From: an uncultured Lachnospiraceae bacterium
GTDB taxonomy: Bacteria; Bacillota; Clostridia; Lachnospirales; Lachnospiraceae
DNA length: 10,452 bases
Direction of reading: 5' to 3'
Assembly: GCA_900546325.1 (NCBI GenBank)
Contig: URCR01000062.1
Location: forward strand, 1-10,452
Part shown: positions 1 through 6,017 of the stretch, in pieces
Layout: each line of letters starts with the position of its first letter
Position numbering within the stretch: position 1 is the stretch's first letter
Made by a program: the position numbers and the translations under genes
The notes under the pieces: generated by a model
What the model saw: the letters and a program-made list of their open reading frames with translations, nothing else
The model's database searches: none
Told to the model about the DNA's origin: nothing

Positions 1-39
1 AATGCAGTAGTGGTTGAAGCAAGAATCCCCCTGCTTTAG
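1..39 (+). CDS. C-terminal tail of a TnpB-like protein (partial)
   Basis: Frame 1 reads NAVVVEARIPLL and then TAG at 37-39. The EAxIP tail, ending within the CTTTAG hairpin, is how many TnpB (OrfB) proteins of IS200/IS605 elements finish. TnpB is an RNA-guided nuclease that uses an omega RNA made from the right end of its element. Only 12 residues are visible, so the call rests mainly on the hairpin and the junction context. The catalytic domain cannot be assessed here. Confidence 0.5.
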   Translation, partial: NAVVVEARIPLL

Positions 40-55
40 CTGTGGGGAATGTCAA
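1..55 (+). mobile_element. Right end of an IS200/IS605 (IS608-like) element, truncated by the window
   Basis: Bases 26-30 (TCCCC) pair with 44-48 (GGGGA), and an inner GCT/AGC stem closes over the CTTTAG core at 34-39. The segment ends in TCAA at 52-55. A hairpin with a CTTTAG core carrying the tnpB stop, followed by a short tail ending in TCAA, is typical of IS200/IS605 right ends; IS608 is cleaved at TCAA on this side. Directly after base 55 an ABC ATPase reading frame resumes in the middle of a conserved stretch (EPTEGEI), as expected at an insertion junction. The left end, any tnpA and most of tnpB lie outside the window. Family assignment is from recalled pattern, not from a search. Confidence 0.68.
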
Positions 56-655
56 GAGCCGACGGAAGGGGAGATCACGCTCAATGGGATTGATATTGGA
101 AAATATGATTATGATGAATATATGAAAATTTTCTCGGTAGTCTTTCAGGATTTTGAACTGTATCATTTTCCGCTGGATGAAAATATTGCAGGGTCAGAGA
201 AGGTGAACGAGGCGCGCGTCCGGGAAGTGATCCGGCAGGTCGGACTGGAAAATCGGGTGGCAAAGATGAAAAACGGGATTCACACATCACTTTATTATGA
301 AACCGGAGAGGGAGAGATGTTATCCGGCGGGGAAGCGCAGAAGGTTGCAATCGCGAGAGCACTTTATAAAGATGCTCCGTTTGTAATCCTCGACGAGCCG
401 ACGGCGGCACTGGATCCGTTGGCTGAAGTGGAGATCTATGAAAAATTTGATCAGATGGTCAAAGAGAAGACTGCCATCTACATTTCACACCGTATGAGCA
501 GCTGTAAATTCTGTGACCGGATCGTTGTACTGCAGGATGGAAAAATCACAGAGATTGGAACGCACGAGGAGTTGATTAAACGGCAGGGAGAATACTTCCG
601 TCTATATGAGGCACAGGCGAAGTATTATGTAGGGCAGGAGCAGGAAAGAGAATAG
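56..655 (+). pseudogene. ABC transporter ATPase, C-terminal part, interrupted by the IS element
   Basis: This is the C-terminal part of an ABC nucleotide-binding domain, probably from a fused permease-ATPase exporter. Numbering codons from base 14, the visible motifs are a Q-loop (VVFQDF, about residues 42-47), the signature LSGGE (103-107), Walker B with the catalytic Glu (VILDEP, 124-129), the D-loop (AALDP) and the switch His (ISHR, about 157-160). The Walker A motif (GxxGxGKST), normally some 15-20 residues before EPTEG, is absent because the homologous sequence starts only at base 56, next to the IS end. The frame can be read back to base 11, but those codons belong to the element. The frame is intact to TAG at 653-655, so the insertion could be recent. 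Without Walker A this piece could not work as an ATPase. The transported substrate cannot be told. Confidence 0.75.
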
Positions 656-687
656 GAATGGCAAGGTTCTGGAAATTCTGTCCAAAT

Positions 688-735
688 GAAAAACAGCCGG
701 GTCATCTCGTGTTTGAGAAGATCCGGCTGTTCTCT
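688..735. terminator. Bidirectional intrinsic terminator between the ABC fragment and nagB
   Basis: AACAGCCGG at 692-700 pairs with CCGGCTGTT at 723-731. The stem continues inward through 701-703/720-722 and, after one mismatch, 705-708/715-718, leaving a loop of about six bases. On the minus strand the stem is followed by a T-run (complement of A689-A693), and on the plus strand by TTCTCT. It lies 37 bases after the ABC stop and 43 bases after the nagB stop, so it can serve both convergent genes; the better U-tract serves nagB. Confidence 0.8.
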
Positions 736-773
736 ATGAAATAATCATCTCTGCCAGTGTTTTGGACAGGGGA

Positions 774-1508
774 TTATAAATTTACTTTCGATAACGCTGC
801 TTCGTCACCTACAATCGTTACATCCGGGTGCATCTGTAAGATGGAAGCAGGAACGTGTGGTGTTACCGGTCCGAAGAATGCCTTCTCCACGATGTCTGCC
901 TTGTCTGCACCGCTTACGACTACGACGATTTTTTTGGCTTTCATGATCGTTCCGATTCCCATCGTGTAAGCCTGTCTCGGCACATCATCGATGGAAGTGA
1001 AGAATCTTTTATTTGCCTCGATCGTGCTCTCCTGAAGGTCTACACAGTGTGTTGCCTTTGCAAATTCATCTGCAGGCTCATTGAAACCGATATGTCCGTT
1101 GTGACCAAGCCCGAGAAGCTGCAGATCCTGACCGCCGAGAGAGGAGATCAGAGCTTCGTAATCTGCACATTCTTTGTCGCTGTCTTCGATCATTCCGTTT
1201 GGCACATGTGTGTTCTCTTTGTCGATATTGACATGGTCAAATAAGTTATCATTCATGAAATAGTAGTAGCTTTGGTCGTTGCTGCGCGGAAGTCCTTTGT
1301 ACTCGTCTAAGTTCACCGTAGTGACCTGAGAAAAATCAAGATCCCCGTTGTTATATTTTTCGATGAGACGCTTGTATGTACCGATCGGTGAGGAACCTGT
1401 TGCAAGCCCGAGTACGCAGTCAGGTTTTGTGATGATCTGCGCAGCGATGAGATTGGCTGCCTTTTGGCTCATCTGGTCATAATCTTTCGTTTTGAAAATC
1501 TTCATCAT
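774..1508 (-). CDS. nagB: Glucosamine-6-phosphate deaminase
   Basis: NagB converts glucosamine-6-phosphate to fructose-6-phosphate and ammonia in the cytoplasm, feeding amino sugars into glycolysis. The 244-residue product has the usual Firmicutes length. Motifs are the phosphate-binding LGLATGSSP (33-41), NLDEYKGL with the proton-acceptor Asp68, and LGHNGHIGFNEP (134-145) with His139 and Glu144. The position of E. coli Asp141 is Asn137, which I recall as common in Firmicutes NagB. The start was chosen at ATG 1508 because GGAGG (complement of 1515-1519) sits 6 bases upstream; a second ATG follows at once at 1505. The frame stays open to 1712, but that extension crosses the promoter region and is not NagB-like. 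A perfect TATAAT (complement of 1530-1535) lies just upstream. No nagA or sugar transporter is adjacent here. Confidence 0.95.
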   Translation of the reverse strand: MMKIFKTKDYDQMSQKAANLIAAQIITKPDCVLGLATGSSPIGTYKRLIEKYNNGDLDFSQVTTVNLDEYKGLPRSNDQSYYYFMNDNLFDHVNIDKENTHVPNGMIEDSDKECADYEALISSLGGQDLQLLGLGHNGHIGFNEPADEFAKATHCVDLQESTIEANKRFFTSIDDVPRQAYTMGIGTIMKAKKIVVVVSGADKADIVEKAFFGPVTPHVPASILQMHPDVTIVGDEAALSKVNL

Positions 1509-1529
1509 AGTTTTCCTCCAGTTTCCATG

Positions 1530-1535
1530 ATTATA
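1530..1535 (-). promoter_or_regulatory. -10 box of the nagB promoter
   Basis: The complement reads TATAAT, a perfect -10 hexamer, 21 bases upstream of the nagB ATG. No good TTGACA-like -35 lies 16-18 bases further upstream (the hexamer at spacing 17 is TATCGA), so the promoter may need an activator or be weak. The implied leader is very short, just long enough to hold the Shine-Dalgarno sequence. Confidence 0.5.
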
Positions 1536-1578
1536 AATTAAAATTTGTACTTTCGATAATTCAAATGTAACAAAACAA

Positions 1579-1604
1579 GTCTGGAAAAGCAAGCTTTTAC
1601 AGAC
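1579..1604 (-). terminator. Dyad upstream of nagB: probable terminator of the methyltransferase, or an operator
   Basis: This is a 26-base dyad with 12-base arms and one mismatch (GTCTGgAAAAGC / GCTTTTaCAGAC). Read on the minus strand, the stem is followed by TTGTTTTGTTAC, which suits an imperfect intrinsic terminator about 64 bases after the methyltransferase stop. The two-base centre would need to open to a four-base loop in RNA. Because it also lies about 45 bases upstream of the nagB -10 box, an operator role is an alternative. Confidence 0.45.
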
Positions 1605-1668
1605 GAAAGCAACAAAAGTACAAAAAAAACCTACAATCAGATAACGACTGGCTGATGACGCGGGGAAT

Positions 1669-2529
1669 TTAGAGTGATTCCCAACGTCCGGAAGCTCCGC
1701 AAGGGAGTACAAGTCCGCTCTCGGATACCGGAAGACCGATCTCTGAGGATGCTACGGTCCCATGGAAGTGTTTCAATTCTGTGGCGAGCATGTAAGTCAG
1801 TACTGCCGGTGCAAGTCCGGTTGTGTAAGAGTTGATCAGAAAGAACAATGGGTTGTCTGATAAAATTTTTGTACAGAGTTTTACAAGCGGATGAATGGCA
1901 TCCTCAATCTTCCAGATTTCTCCCTTCGGACCTCTGCCGTAGGACGGAGGGTCCATGATGATCGCATCGTATGTGTTGCCGCGGCGGATCTCACGCTCGA
2001 CGAATTTGACACAGTCGTCCACGAGCCAGCGGATCGGTGCGTCCTTTAAGCCGGAAGAAACCGCATTTTCCTTTGCCCAGTTTACCATTCCTTTCGAGGC
2101 GTCCACATGTGTGACATGTGCTCCGGCAGCAGCGGCGGCAAGTGTTGCACCTCCGGTGTAGGCAAAAAGATTCAGCACCTTGATCGGACGCCCTGCATTT
2201 TTGATCTTTTCAGAGAACCAGTCCCAGTTTGCCGCCTGTTCCGGGAACAATCCCGTATGTTTAAAGCTGAATGGCTTCAGGTTAAATGTCAGTGTTCCGT
2301 AATGAATCTGCCACTGCTGCGGGAGGTCGAAAAATTCCCATTCGCCGCCTCCTTTTGAACTTCTGTGGTAGTGGCCGTTCATGTGCTTCCATCCTTTGTG
2401 TGATTTCGGAGTGTCCCAGATAACCTGCGGGTCCGGTCGGACGAGCAGATAATCGCCCCAGCGCTCCAGTTTCTCTCCGTTTGAACAGTCAATAACTTCA
2501 TAATCTTTCCAGTGATCTGCAATCCACAT
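1669..2529 (-). CDS. Class I SAM-dependent methyltransferase (RlmI-like, probable rRNA methylase)
   Basis: A 286-residue cytosolic protein. The N-terminal 110 residues hold conserved aromatic and basic stretches (WGDYLLVRPDPQVIW, about 24-38; KHTGLFPEQAANW, 90-102). The Rossmann methyltransferase domain follows, with SAM-binding motif I (LNLFAYTGGATLA, 119-131), the acidic residue after strand 2 (HVDAS, Asp143) and the catalytic-loop motif DPPSYG (193-198). This order matches the COG1092/RlmI group of 23S rRNA methyltransferases, but no N-terminal PUA domain is visible and the target base cannot be named. ATG at 2529 was chosen because AGGA lies 8 bases upstream; the frame continues upstream to 2601 through a low-complexity Lys/Arg/Thr stretch (MTRKTAKSNIWKEERKR) that is unlikely to be real. 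It is divergent from the selenium cluster and not obviously related to it. Confidence 0.85.
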   Translation of the reverse strand: MWIADHWKDYEVIDCSNGEKLERWGDYLLVRPDPQVIWDTPKSHKGWKHMNGHYHRSSKGGGEWEFFDLPQQWQIHYGTLTFNLKPFSFKHTGLFPEQAANWDWFSEKIKNAGRPIKVLNLFAYTGGATLAAAAAGAHVTHVDASKGMVNWAKENAVSSGLKDAPIRWLVDDCVKFVEREIRRGNTYDAIIMDPPSYGRGPKGEIWKIEDAIHPLVKLCTKILSDNPLFFLINSYTTGLAPAVLTYMLATELKHFHGTVASSEIGLPVSESGLVLPCGASGRWESL

Positions 2530-2619
2530 ATTTCTATTCCTTTCTGTTGTTCGTTTTCTTTCTTCTTTCCAAATGTTTGATTTTGCTGTTTTTCGAGTCA
2601 TGATTTTACGTTTCTTCTT

Positions 2620-2648
2620 ATATTCTCATAGAATCCGACTTTTTTCAA
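2620..2648 (-). promoter_or_regulatory. Possible promoter of the methyltransferase gene
   Basis: On the minus strand TTGAAA (complement of 2643-2648) is followed after 17 bases by GAATAT (complement of 2620-2625). TATAAG (complement of 2617-2622) is an alternative -10 at a longer spacing. A small dyad ATTCT-cat-AGAAT (2622-2634) overlaps the region. The match is weak and rests on position upstream of the gene. Confidence 0.3.
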
Positions 2649-2708
2649 TGATTTTGCAGGAAGAACCGGGGAATTGGAGAAATTGGAGGAAAAATGTAGA
2701 AAATTAGG

Positions 2709-2737
2709 TTTACCAAAGCAGAAAACAGTGATAGAAT
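2709..2737 (+). promoter_or_regulatory. Probable promoter of the selenium operon
   Basis: TTTACC (2709-2714) and TAGAAT (2732-2737) are separated by exactly 17 bases, matching sigma-A spacing with a good -10 and a moderate -35. Transcription would begin near 2744, giving a leader of about 48 bases before yedF. It is the best promoter candidate upstream of the whole plus-strand cluster. The rest of the 262-base divergent gap holds AT-rich sequence and the methyltransferase control region, and no further gene that I can support. Confidence 0.5.
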
Positions 2738-2791
2738 ACATCTATAAGTGAAGAAGAAGGGGCACTTGAAAAAAGAAAGGTGGATATGATA

Positions 2792-3397
2792 ATGATTACA
2801 GTAAATGCAATGGGCGATAATTGCCCGATCCCGGTAATTAAGACAAAAAAAGCAATGCAGGAGATTACAGGTCCTGAGACGATAGAGGTGCTCGTGGATA
2901 ACGAGATTGCTGTCCAGAATGTGACGAAGATGGCATCTAGTTCAGGGGGAAGCGTAACTTCTGAAAAATTAGGAGAGAAAGAATTTAAGGTGACGATCCA
3001 GATGAACGGCGCCGCTGCGGCACAAGCAGAAACGGAAGCAGTATGCACGCCGGACAGAAAGGGAGATACGATCGTTGTGATCGCTTCTGACAAAATGGGA
3101 AGTGGAAATGACGAACTCGGAAAGGTGCTGATCAAAGGATTTATTTTTGCAGTAACACAGCTGGAAGAGCTGCCGAAGGCAATGATCTTCTACAATGGAG
3201 GTGCGACACTGACAGCGGAAGGATCTGATTCCCTGGAAGACTTAAAGAGTCTGGAAGCACAGGGGGTTGAGATCCTGACATGCGGAACTTGTCTGAATTA
3301 CTACGGCCTGACAGACAAGCTGGAAGTAGGTTCTGTGACAAATATGTATGCGATCGTAGAGAAGATGGCAGAGGCGGGAAAGATCATTCGGCCTTAG
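2792..3397 (+). CDS. yedF: YedF, selenium metabolism protein (TusA-like plus DsrE-like domains)
   Basis: A 201-residue cytosolic protein. Residues 1-70 form a TusA/SirA-like domain with the hallmark CPIP (Cys11), the site that carries persulfide sulfur in TusA. A linker rich in Ala and Gln (73-83) follows, then a DsrE-like domain (about 92-201) with TCGTC (Cys164, Cys167). This two-domain arrangement beside selD matches the selenium-metabolism YedF family. A role as carrier of reactive Se or S to SelD is plausible but inferred. ATG 2792 was chosen because AAGGTGG (2777-2783) ends 8 bases before it and the family usually begins M-x-V-x-A; GTG 2780 and ATG 2786 are in the same frame but overlap or touch that ribosome site. 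It is the first gene of the cluster, 89 bases before selD. Confidence 0.9.
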   Translation: MITVNAMGDNCPIPVIKTKKAMQEITGPETIEVLVDNEIAVQNVTKMASSSGGSVTSEKLGEKEFKVTIQMNGAAAAQAETEAVCTPDRKGDTIVVIASDKMGSGNDELGKVLIKGFIFAVTQLEELPKAMIFYNGGATLTAEGSDSLEDLKSLEAQGVEILTCGTCLNYYGLTDKLEVGSVTNMYAIVEKMAEAGKIIRP

Positions 3398-3486
3398 AGA
3401 AAGAAAAGATGTTTTATTTTATATAGGGCAAATCCGGCTGAAGGGAAATAAAAGGAGAAGAAAGAGAGAAGGAGAACGAAAAAACG

Positions 3487-4527
3487 ATGAAAAAAGACGT
3501 GAAATTAACGCAGTTGACGAAGACGGCAGGCTGAGCTGCCAAGATAGGTCCAGAGACACTTGCCCAGGTGTTGGGTAAGCTACCAAAATTTCATGATGAT
3601 AATCTGCTCGTCGGCATCGAGACGTCCGATGATGCGGCAATCTATAAAGTGACAGAGGATATTGCACTGATTCAGACCGTGGACTTCTTCACTCCAATTG
3701 TGGACGACCCCTATACCTTCGGTCAGATTGCAGCGGCAAATTCTCTCAGCGATGTCTATGCGATGGGAGGGGAACCGAAGATCGCGCTGAATATCGTAGG
3801 ATTTCCGAACTGTCTGGATCCGGCAGTGTTAGGAGAGATTCTGGCGGGAGGAGCAGATAAAGTGAAAGAGGCAGGAGCGGTGCTTGTGGGAGGCCACTCC
3901 GTGCAGGATGATGAGCCAAAATATGGCCTTTGTGTATCCGGTTTTGTTCATCCGAAGAAGATTTTTAAAAATTACGGGTGCAGACCGGGCGATATACTGA
4001 TCTTGACAAAGCAGATCGGTACCGGAATCGTCAATACGGCGATCAAGGCGGAGATGGCATCGGAGGCTGCCGTGAAGGAAGCAGTGACAGTGATGGCATC
4101 TCTCAATAAGAAGGCAAAGGAAGTTGTAGAGAAGTATGACGTGTCAGCCTGCACCGATATTACAGGATTTGGACTGTTAGGTCACTGTGTCGAGATGGCG
4201 TCGGCAAGTGAAGTAACCTTTGAACTGCATGTGCAGGATATCGCTTATCTGGAGGAGGCGATCTCATATGCACAGATGGGACTGATCCCGGCGGGGGCAT
4301 ATAAGAACCGCGGATATTCGATCGATCAGGTAGACTGTGGGGAAGTGGCAGAGCACTATGTAGATCTTCTGTACGATCCACAGACGTCAGGCGGTCTTTT
4401 GGTCAGCGTTTCGCCAAAGCAGGCAGAAGAAATGATAGAAGATTTTGCAGCAAAGGGAATGGATACGAAAATATCAATAATTGGAAAGGTAATGGAAAAA
4501 GGTGAGAAGCTGATTCACCTGAAGTAA
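3487..4527 (+). CDS. selD: Selenide, water dikinase (selenophosphate synthetase), itself a selenoprotein
   Basis: SelD uses ATP and selenide to make selenophosphate, the selenium donor for SelA. The frame from ATG 3487 runs MKKDVKLTQLTKTAG, then TGA at 3532-3534, then AAKIGPETLAQVL and on to TAA. The TGA falls at the position of E. coli Cys17, and Lys19 matches the catalytic Lys20, so it is read as selenocysteine 16. The E. coli Cys19 position is Ala. Downstream motifs are SDDAAIY (Asp48, Asp49), VDFFTP, AANSLSDVYAMGG, VGGHS (about 134-138), DITGFGLLGH (224-233) and DPQTSGG. The total of 346 residues equals the usual family length only if the TGA is read through. GGAG at 3471-3474 is the ribosome site, with a rather long 12-base spacing. 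A start downstream of the TGA (GTG 3568) would delete the catalytic loop. Confidence 0.93.
3532..3534 (+). other. In-frame TGA selenocysteine codon of selD
   Basis: The codon lies within an uninterrupted SelD homology: the residues before (LTQLTKTAG) and after (AAKIGPETL) both match SelD around its catalytic Cys. selA and selB lie just downstream, so the decoding machinery is encoded here. The bases around it also form a small hairpin, GGCAG (3525-3529) with CTGCC (3536-3540), which places TGA in the loop. Confidence 0.93.
3548..3576 (+). promoter_or_regulatory. Candidate bacterial SECIS element in selD
   Basis: The stem pairs 3555-3561 (GACACTT) with 3566-3572 (AGGTGTT), using two G-U pairs, and closes on the loop GCCC (3562-3565). 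Below it, GGTCC (3548-3551 used) pairs with GGGT (3573-3576) across a bulged AGA (3552-3554). The loop begins 27 nt after the TGA and its first base is G; both fit published bacterial SECIS criteria (loop 16-37 nt after UGA, G in the first two loop bases). SelB's C-terminal domain would bind this hairpin. The fold is read by eye. Confidence 0.6.
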
Positions 4528-4537
4528 GGAAAATAGA

Positions 4538-5941
4538 ATGAATAAGAATTTACTATACCGCAGGATACCGAAAGTAGATGTACTGCTGGAGGATGAGCAG
4601 ATTCAGGAGCTGACAGAGCAGTACAGTTATGATACCGTGCTGGAAGCTGTGCGCGAGGAGATGGAGAAGCTCCGTGCATTTATCGGGACGTGTGAGGAGG
4701 AAGCAGAAGGCATCCGGGAGATTGAACAGCTGTCCGGACGGATCCGGGAGGCGGTAAAGGCGATGCATACGCCGAATATGCGCACAGTGATCAACGGAAC
4801 CGGAACGATTCTCCATACGAATCTTGGGCGCGCGCCGATCGGAGAGCGCCATATGAGGCATATTGCAGATATTGCAATGAATTATTCCAATTTGGAATAT
4901 AACCTGGAGGCGGGAGCGAGAGGAGAGCGATACTCGCATTTTGAAAAATTACTCTGTAAGATTACCGGAGCAGAGGCGGCGATGGCAGTCAATAACAATG
5001 CGGCGGCAGTCATGCTGATCTTAAGCACGATGGGAAAAGGAAAAGAAGTGATCGTCTCCAGAGGAGAACTCGTAGAGATCGGCGGAAAATTCCGGATTCC
5101 AGATGTGATGGAGCAGAGCGGGGCGACTCTTGTGGAAGTAGGCACGACAAATAAGACGCACTATACGGATTATGAAAATGCGATCACAGAGGAGACGGCG
5201 GCGCTGTTAAAAGTACATACAAGCAATTACCGGATTGTCGGATTTACAGATCATGTAAATATTGCGGAGCTGGTACCGCTTGGAAAAGAGCGAAAGATTC
5301 CTGTGATCGAAGATCTTGGGAGCGGCGTGCTGATCGATCTTAGCAAATACGGACTGACTTATGAGCCGACCGTACAGGATTCTGTGCGAAACGGTGCAGA
5401 TGTTGTGTGTTTCAGCGGAGATAAGCTGCTTGGAGGCCCGCAGGCGGGAATCATTGTCGGCAAAAAGAAATACATTGATCAGATGAAGAAAAATCAGCTG
5501 ACGAGAGCACTTCGGATTGATAAGTTTACGGCGGCAACGCTGGAGGTCGTTTTGCAGGAGTATTTATCTGAGGAAAAAGCGATCCGGAACATTCCGGCGC
5601 TTCACATGATCACAAAAGAGCTCGAGGAGGTCAGAAAAGATGCGAAGGAGCTGGAAGCGCTGTTACGGCAGGCTGAACTGCCGGCTCAGATTCAGACCGA
5701 GGCGTGTGAGTCGCAGATCGGCGGAGGTTCTCTTCCGCTGGAGCGGATTCCGAGTATGTCGGTAACGATCCATCCGGAGAAGATTACGACAGCAGAGTTA
5801 GAACTTCGGCTGCGACATATGTCTGTTCCGATGATCGTGCGCACGATGAATGACAAGATTGTGATCGATGTCCGCACAGTGGATAAGAAATGGTATCCGA
5901 AGATTGCGGAGATGCTCAAAGAAGAAAAGATATTAGAGTAA
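4538..5941 (+). CDS. selA: L-seryl-tRNA(Sec) selenium transferase
   Basis: SelA is a PLP enzyme, a large ring-shaped oligomer in E. coli, that converts Ser-tRNA(Sec) to Sec-tRNA(Sec) using selenophosphate. The 467-residue protein has the family length. Residues 1-80 are the helical N-terminal domain that contacts the tRNA. The core follows with INGTGTILHTNLGRAP (85-100), NNNAAAVML (152-160), VEVGTTNKTH (199-208), EDLGSG (258-263) and FSGDKLLGGPQAG (292-304), where Lys296 is the PLP-binding lysine (E. coli Lys295). The C-terminal domain runs to IDVRTV near 450. The start follows TAAGGA, a ribosome site overlapping the selD stop; the gap to selD is 10 bases, so the two are translationally close. 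Confidence 0.97.
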   Translation: MNKNLLYRRIPKVDVLLEDEQIQELTEQYSYDTVLEAVREEMEKLRAFIGTCEEEAEGIREIEQLSGRIREAVKAMHTPNMRTVINGTGTILHTNLGRAPIGERHMRHIADIAMNYSNLEYNLEAGARGERYSHFEKLLCKITGAEAAMAVNNNAAAVMLILSTMGKGKEVIVSRGELVEIGGKFRIPDVMEQSGATLVEVGTTNKTHYTDYENAITEETAALLKVHTSNYRIVGFTDHVNIAELVPLGKERKIPVIEDLGSGVLIDLSKYGLTYEPTVQDSVRNGADVVCFSGDKLLGGPQAGIIVGKKKYIDQMKKNQLTRALRIDKFTAATLEVVLQEYLSEEKAIRNIPALHMITKELEEVRKDAKELEALLRQAELPAQIQTEACESQIGGGSLPLERIPSMSVTIHPEKITTAELELRLRHMSVPMIVRTMNDKIVIDVRTVDKKWYPKIAEMLKEEKILE

Positions 5942-6017
5942 GGGGAAGCAAAGAGATTCGCCTGAATCAGAAAAAAGGGGATCGGAAGAGTTCCCCGAAG
6001 GTAGAAAGGCAGTACAG
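5942..6017 (+). promoter_or_regulatory. Structured selA-selB spacer
   Basis: This 76-base spacer is longer than the other core gaps and contains two potential RNA hairpins: GATTC (5955-5959) with GAATC (5964-5968) over a four-base loop, and GGGGA (5977-5981) with TCCCC (5992-5996) over ten bases. The selB ribosome site (GAAAGG, 6004-6009) lies just after the second. In E. coli a SECIS-like RNA in the selAB leader binds SelB and lowers expression; whether either hairpin does so here is inference. Confidence 0.35.

Noticed and set aside
1..55. Frameshifts or poor sequence at the start of the ABC gene
   Set aside because: The segment has its own ordered structure (CTTTAG hairpin, TnpB-like tail, TCAA end), and the ABC frame is clean from base 56. 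An IS junction explains it better than base errors.
1509..1712. N-terminal extension of NagB
   Set aside because: The frame is open but crosses the TATAAT box, the dyad and the end of the methyltransferase gene, and does not resemble NagB. GGAGG next to ATG 1508 decides the start.
2530..2601. 24-residue N-terminal extension of the methyltransferase
   Set aside because: It is low-complexity and basic, from AT-rich intergenic sequence, with a better ribosome site at the ATG at 2529.
3398..3486. Small gene or second promoter between yedF and selD
   Set aside because: The gap holds a purine-rich stretch with several GGAG-like sites but no convincing frame, and no -35/-10 pair I would defend.
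3525..3540. Hairpin around the UGA as the SECIS
   Set aside because: Its left arm lies 5' of the UGA and the loop is the UGA itself. Bacterial SECIS loops lie 16-37 nt downstream, so the hairpin at 3548-3576 fits better.
3568..4527. SelD starting at GTG 3568
   Set aside because: It would remove the catalytic residue and the ATP-loop lysine. The sequence from 3487 matches SelD on both sides of the TGA.
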